Shown in pieces: positions 60,237 to 64,000 of a stretch of DNA of 64,000 bases. Source of the stretch: Epilithonimonas lactis (GTDB lineage Bacteria; Bacteroidota; Bacteroidia; Flavobacteriales; Weeksellaceae); the NCBI RefSeq assembly GCF_900110605.1, contig NZ_FOFI01000001.1:62001-126000 (forward strand), given 5' to 3'. Each line of letters starts with the position of its first letter. Positions within the stretch are counted from its first letter, which is position 1. Under the pieces are notes generated by a model. The model ran no database searches and was not told the origin of the DNA. It saw only the letters and a program-made list of their open reading frames with translations. The position numbers and the translations under genes were made by a program.

Positions 60237-61322
60237 TTAGCTTTCTTTTGGTAAATCTTCGTCTACTCCGTGGTTTGCGTGTGTAGCTTTCGGGCGGAGG
60301 CGATGCGCTCTCAATTCCTGATATTCGTCTCGGCTTTTGAAAATATCGATGGCTGTAAAAATTGCTTCGGAAAATGAAGTCTCATCTGCGATATTTTTCC
60401 CCGCAATATCATAGGCAACGCCGTGGTCCGGCGAAGTTCTGATAAAAGGCAAGCCAGCAGTGTAGTTCACGCCTTCTTCGTAAGCAATCGTTTTGAACGG
60501 CGCCAAACCTTGGTCGTGATACATTGCCAAAACAGCGTCGAATGCTTTATATTTCTCTGGTTGGAAGAAACTGTCTGCCGGATAAGGACCGAAAGCCATA
60601 ATGCCTTCGTTAAATAAATCCTGAATCGCAGGCTGAATGATTTCTATTTCTTCTTTACCGATAACGCCACCGTCGCCAGCATGAGGATTGAGTCCGAGAA
60701 CGGCGATTTTTGGTTTTTCTACGCAGAAATCTTCTTTCAATGTAGCAACCAATTGTTTCACTTGTTTTTTGATATTGTCTTTCGTTATGTGATTTACAAT
60801 GTCCGAAACCGGAATGTGATGCGTGGAAACAGCAACTTTCAAACCTTCGCTGACCATAAACATTACGGCTTTTTTGCCTGCTTTTTCCTCGAAGTATCCG
60901 GTGTGGCCTGCGTGAGCAAAACCATATTTCATCATTTCGTCTTTGTTGATTGGCGCTGTTACAAGAACGTCGATGTCTTTGTTTAATAGCGCTTCTGTTG
61001 CTGAGTTCAATGAGTCGATGGCCATTTTTGTGGATTCTTCCGTCGGGACACCAAATTCTATATTGCTGTTCTCCTTGGTCAGATTCACCATATTGATCTT
61101 CCCCGCCTGAGCTTCTTTCGCTTCGTTGATGTAATTGAAATTGGTCTGAAGTTTAAAAACATTTTTCTGATAAGTGAACAATTTTCCTGAACCAAAGATG
61201 ACGGGCGTAAAAAAGTCTGTGATGGATTTATCTTTCAGAGATTTGAGGATGATTTCCGGACCGATTCCGTTGAAATCGCCGATTGAAATTCCTACTCTGA
61301 TTTTATGGTGTTTGGAGCTCAT
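60237..61322 (-). CDS. pdxA: 4-hydroxythreonine-4-phosphate dehydrogenase
   Basis: It oxidises 4-phosphohydroxy-L-threonine in pyridoxal phosphate synthesis. Conserved pieces: IRVGISIGDFNGIGPEIILKSL, the metal-site regions APINKDEMMKYGFAHAGHTGYF and GLNPHAGDGGVIGKEEIEII, and AMYHDQGLAPFKTIAYEEGVNYTAGLPFIRTSPDHGVAYDIAGK. Length is 361 residues. It has its own -7 box (TAATTTTG, 61354-61361). Confidence 0.95.
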   Translation of the reverse strand: MSSKHHKIRVGISIGDFNGIGPEIILKSLKDKSITDFFTPVIFGSGKLFTYQKNVFKLQTNFNYINEAKEAQAGKINMVNLTKENSNIEFGVPTEESTKMAIDSLNSATEALLNKDIDVLVTAPINKDEMMKYGFAHAGHTGYFEEKAGKKAVMFMVSEGLKVAVSTHHIPVSDIVNHITKDNIKKQVKQLVATLKEDFCVEKPKIAVLGLNPHAGDGGVIGKEEIEIIQPAIQDLFNEGIMAFGPYPADSFFQPEKYKAFDAVLAMYHDQGLAPFKTIAYEEGVNYTAGLPFIRTSPDHGVAYDIAGKNIADETSFSEAIFTAIDIFKSRDEYQELRAHRLRPKATHANHGVDEDLPKES

Positions 61323-61353
61323 TTGTTTATCTTTGATATTTATAAAGAATTTA

Positions 61354-61361
61354 CAAAATTA
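61354..61361 (-). promoter_or_regulatory. -7 box TAATTTTG for pdxA
   Basis: On the minus strand this matches TAnnTTTG, 31 bases before the pdxA ATG. Confidence 0.45.
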
Positions 61362-61437
61362 CAATTTTTTAGGTAGTTTTTCTTATGAAACGGATGTTAA
61401 TTTAAATGGCTAAAGTTTCTACGGATGACAAAGCCCA

Positions 61438-61527
61438 TAGCCCCGATTGCAACGGCATCCTTTTTCTGCGGTGGCTTGAAAAAAGCGATGGCGAAAAAGA
61501 TATAGTGGAAAGCGGGATTAAGCTCCT
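61438..61527 (-). repeat. copy of the dispersed AGCCCCGATTG...AAGCGGGA repeat
   Basis: ATAGCCCCGATTGCAACGGC starts the copy and GTGGAAAGCGGGATTAAGCTCC ends it. Its reverse complement aligns with the copies at 16,541, 25,989 and 45,941. It lies between divergent pdxA and ribE. Confidence 0.6.
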
Positions 61528-61552
61528 AAAAATTTAAAAATATTAAGAAAGA

Positions 61553-62152
61553 ATGTTTACAGGAATCATTGAAGCTACGGGAAAAGTAGAAAAAATTGAC
61601 AGAAACGAAAGTAATATAGATTTTACGCTGAGCGGACCTTTCACTCAGGAGCTGAAAATCGACCAAAGTCTGGCTCATAACGGCTGTTGTTTGACAGTTG
61701 TTGAAATTACGGAGAATACTTATAAAGTGACAGCCATCAACGAAACGCTGGAGAAAACCAATCTTAATTTTTGGAATGTGGGCACGGAAGTCAATTTGGA
61801 ACGTTGTTTGCGCTTCGAAGGAAGACTGGACGGACACATCGTGCAAGGTCACGTGGACAAAACGGGAACTGTGGAAAGCATCGAAAATCAGGACGGAAGT
61901 TATTTCATTACCATCAATTACGACGAATCTGCGGAATATACAACTGTTCCGCAAGGCTCGATTACGGTGAATGGAATCAGCTTGACTGTTGCTGAGAGCG
62001 GAGACGGGAAGTTTTCTGTGGCGATAATTCCGTACACCTGGGAGTTCACGAATATGAAAAACCTGCAGAAAGACGATGTGGTAAATCTGGAATTCGATAT
62101 TATCGGAAAGTACGTTGCCAAACTATTGAAAAAACAGAATGCCATTAAGTGA
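61553..62152 (+). CDS. ribE: riboflavin synthase, alpha subunit
   Basis: It dismutates 6,7-dimethyl-8-ribityllumazine to riboflavin. The two-barrel layout is visible: MFTGIIEATGKVEKI, NGCCLTVVEI (barrel 1), then HIVQGHVDKTGTVESI and GSITVNGISLTVAE (barrel 2), with a short C-terminal helix. Length is 199 residues. The kinase gene starts 14 bases before its stop. Confidence 0.95.
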   Translation: MFTGIIEATGKVEKIDRNESNIDFTLSGPFTQELKIDQSLAHNGCCLTVVEITENTYKVTAINETLEKTNLNFWNVGTEVNLERCLRFEGRLDGHIVQGHVDKTGTVESIENQDGSYFITINYDESAEYTTVPQGSITVNGISLTVAESGDGKFSVAIIPYTWEFTNMKNLQKDDVVNLEFDIIGKYVAKLLKKQNAIK

Positions 62153-63593
62153 TTATAAAGGTTACCGATTAAGAAACAGGGTTTTCATCGGCTTTCTCAC
62201 AATTTGTATCTTGAGTGTTGTCACTTCGGCGGCTTTGTCTTTCGTAATTCTTCGGGACAATGCGAAGATGGTGAGCAAGACCGATATGCAGAATAAATCT
62301 CAGGCGCTGATGGCATCTTTGGATTATGCGCTTAGTCATTCTCAGGTTCAGACCTATGATATTCCGAAGGTTTTGGAGAACGAAATCTACGAGATTGCGG
62401 ATATCAACAAGCACGATATTATCATTTATGACCTGAAAGGAAATTATCTCCTCTCCAACAAAGACCCAAATCTTGTGGAGCAAAAGAAAATGCCTGCCAA
62501 TGTCCTGAATGAAATACGCAAAAACGGAAAACAATACGACGACAAATCCTATGACGAGAAATTGGACGCGAGTATCGTCTCTTCTTATATGGTTCTGAAA
62601 AACAATATGCTGGAAGATATTGGCTATATCTATTTTCCGTATTATCACAACGAGAGCGCTTATATGGAAGTTTTCAAGCATTACTTTGCTTATATTATTG
62701 GCGTTAATATTTTGATTATCATTTTCAGTATTTGGCTCAGTTGGATTATTTCCAACAATTTGACGGAAGCTATTGTCAGGTTTACATCGATGATTAGCAG
62801 GATTAATTTGTTTGATAAAAATCTGCAACCCATCAAATATTATAAAAATGATGAGCTGAATGCCTTGGTGAAAGCTTATAATAAAATGATTGCCGAAATT
62901 GCCGACCAGCGCGAACGATTAAGCTACATCGAAAAGCAATCCGCCTGGCAGGAAATGGCTAAGCAGGTTGCTCACGAAGTCAAAAATCCGTTGACACCGA
63001 TGAAGTTGATGATGCAAAACTTCGAGAGAAAGTTTGATCCGAACGACCCGAATATTACCAATAAAGTTAAGAATCTAAGTGAGATTGTCATCGGTCAAAT
63101 CGATGTTATCAGCAGAGTAGCGAGTGCGTTTTCTCAATTTGCACAGTTGCCGGAGAAAACGGATGAGGAGATTTCTTTGAATAAGGAAGTTCGGAATTCA
63201 CTCACGATTTTCAGTGACGAAAATATTTTTGTCCACGCCAATCACGATGATATCCGGATGAAAATCGATAAAGATTATCTGACCAGGATCATCACCAATC
63301 TTGTTACCAACGCCAGTCAGGCAAAGTCCGATGATAGAAAATCCGTCATCAACGTTGACCTCGAGAAAATCGAAAAGCGAATCAAAATTACCGTTCAGGA
63401 TAATGGAGTTGGGATTCCGACTGATAAACTCGATAGAATTTTTGACCCGAATTTCACTTCCAAAAATAGCGGAATGGGAATTGGACTGACGATGGTAAAA
63501 CGAATGGTGGAAGATTATAACGGCACAATCACAGTCGTTTCCGAAGTTGACAAAGGCGCGACTTTCACGATTTCTATGCCTTCCAATTTATAA
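62139..63593 (+). CDS. sensor histidine kinase (NtrY-like)
   Basis: Transmembrane segment 1 (about 16-37), an extracytoplasmic region to about 180, transmembrane segment 2 (about 181-203), a HAMP domain, then HisKA with the phosphorylated His in VAHEVKNPLTPMKLMMQ, and HATPase_c with LVTNASQA, DNGVGIP and GMGIGLTMVKRMV. Length is 484 residues. No response regulator gene is adjacent in the window. The stimulus is unknown. ATG 62139 lies inside the end of ribE, giving a 14-base overlap. Confidence 0.9.
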   Translation: MPLSDYKGYRLRNRVFIGFLTICILSVVTSAALSFVILRDNAKMVSKTDMQNKSQALMASLDYALSHSQVQTYDIPKVLENEIYEIADINKHDIIIYDLKGNYLLSNKDPNLVEQKKMPANVLNEIRKNGKQYDDKSYDEKLDASIVSSYMVLKNNMLEDIGYIYFPYYHNESAYMEVFKHYFAYIIGVNILIIIFSIWLSWIISNNLTEAIVRFTSMISRINLFDKNLQPIKYYKNDELNALVKAYNKMIAEIADQRERLSYIEKQSAWQEMAKQVAHEVKNPLTPMKLMMQNFERKFDPNDPNITNKVKNLSEIVIGQIDVISRVASAFSQFAQLPEKTDEEISLNKEVRNSLTIFSDENIFVHANHDDIRMKIDKDYLTRIITNLVTNASQAKSDDRKSVINVDLEKIEKRIKITVQDNGVGIPTDKLDRIFDPNFTSKNSGMGIGLTMVKRMVEDYNGTITVVSEVDKGATFTISMPSNL

Positions 63594-63596
63594 TTA

Positions 63597-64000
63597 ATGA
63601 AACCTTTCCGATTTCAACAATTTGATATTCAACAAAACGCTGACGTTTTCCGAGTGGGGACAGATGCAGTTTTGCTCGGCGCTTTAGCTAATGTTTCCGA
63701 AGCGAAGAAAGTTTTGGAAATAGGTACAGGAACCGGAATTATTTCATTAATGATAGCTCAAAGAAATCCAGAAGCGCAGATTTTAGCCATCGATATTAAT
63801 TCCGAAGCGGTCAATATTTCTCAAACCAATTTCATAAATTCTCCTTTTTCTGAACGACTCAAAAGTCAACTTCACGATTTGAAAAACTTTGAAACTGAAG
63901 AAAAGTTTGATGTCATTATTTCAAATCCGCCTTATTTTGAAATCAATAATTCCGAGAAAGATATTTTGGCAAGACAAAGATTGGAATTGAATTTTTCTGA
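63597..64000 (+). CDS. tRNA1(Val) (adenine(37)-N6)-methyltransferase-like protein, truncated by window end
   Basis: The frame begins at ATG 63597, 3 bases after the kinase stop, and runs off the window. About 134 residues are visible: KPFRFQQFDIQQNADVFRVGTDAVLLGALA, the SAM motif VLEIGTGTGIISLMIAQ, and the NPPY methylase motif (IISNPPYFE). This matches the TrmN6/YfiC family that methylates A37 of tRNA-Val. It continues past 64,000. Confidence 0.88.
   Translation, partial: MKPFRFQQFDIQQNADVFRVGTDAVLLGALANVSEAKKVLEIGTGTGIISLMIAQRNPEAQILAIDINSEAVNISQTNFINSPFSERLKSQLHDLKNFETEEKFDVIISNPPYFEINNSEKDILARQRLELNFS

Noticed and set aside
1-64000. CRISPR arrays, tRNA or rRNA genes
   Set aside because: I found no regularly spaced identical repeats of 24-40 bases, and no tRNA- or rRNA-like stretch by eye. 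A tRNA scan would be needed to exclude one completely.

Overview
The window comes from the chromosome of a Bacteroidota bacterium of the Flavobacteriia, most likely Chryseobacterium or a close relative (Weeksellaceae). The evidence is low GC content, repeated -7 promoter boxes of the form TAnnTTTG, a type IX secretion sorting domain, SusC/TonB-style receptors with an N-terminal carboxypeptidase-regulatory domain, and typical flavobacterial housekeeping proteins. This is inferred from gene content only; no database was searched.

Positions 1-11,590 are an accessory defence island. It holds the end of a DUF2130 gene with a frameshift at an A-AAA-AAG heptamer, then a type I restriction-modification set (hsdM, hsdS, hsdR). 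A 155-bp MITE-like nested inverted repeat lies between hsdS and hsdR. Next is a two-gene CBASS operon: a CD-NTase and a TIR-STING effector. An AbiEi/AbiEii type IV toxin-antitoxin pair follows, with a palindromic operator overlapping its promoter. Many genes here are more AT-rich than the later part of the window.

Positions 11,860-19,710 hold small secreted proteins (thioredoxin-like, NTF2-like, cupin lipoprotein), a LuxR-type regulator and a nucleoid-associated protein. They end in a probable metal-uptake locus: a small CxxCH membrane protein, a TonB-dependent receptor and a His-rich lipoprotein. Positions 19,860-35,640 are mixed core genes: tig, DUF4269, an M23 peptidase, gpsA, DUF1232, an mrp-nifU Fe-S pair, a serine hydrolase, a dicarboxylate/amino-acid symporter, an LpxH-like phosphoesterase, a GT-B glycosyltransferase and a large outer-membrane beta-barrel protein. 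Positions 35,750-43,850 hold a BON lipoprotein and a BON/SH3 protein, a T9SS-tagged protein coupled to a repetitive Cthe_2159-like beta-helix protein, pncB, and several membrane proteins or proteins of unknown function.

Positions 44,060-45,850 encode L13-S9-S2, with no tsf after rpsB. Then come accA, gltX and a cupin. Positions 49,390-57,210 form a tightly overlapping minus-strand envelope-glycan operon of seven glycosyltransferase-type genes, headed by an ornithine aminotransferase (rocD). Positions 57,317-61,322 carry yceD-rpmF-accB-accC (fatty-acid synthesis) and pdxA. The window ends with overlapping plus-strand ribE, a sensor histidine kinase and a truncated trmN6-like methyltransferase.

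The intergenic spaces contain at least three families of dispersed palindromic repeats. I saw no rRNA, tRNA, CRISPR array or complete insertion sequence. The most notable system is the TIR-STING CBASS operon. It belongs to a recognised class rather than a new one, but it sits in an intact multi-system defence island.
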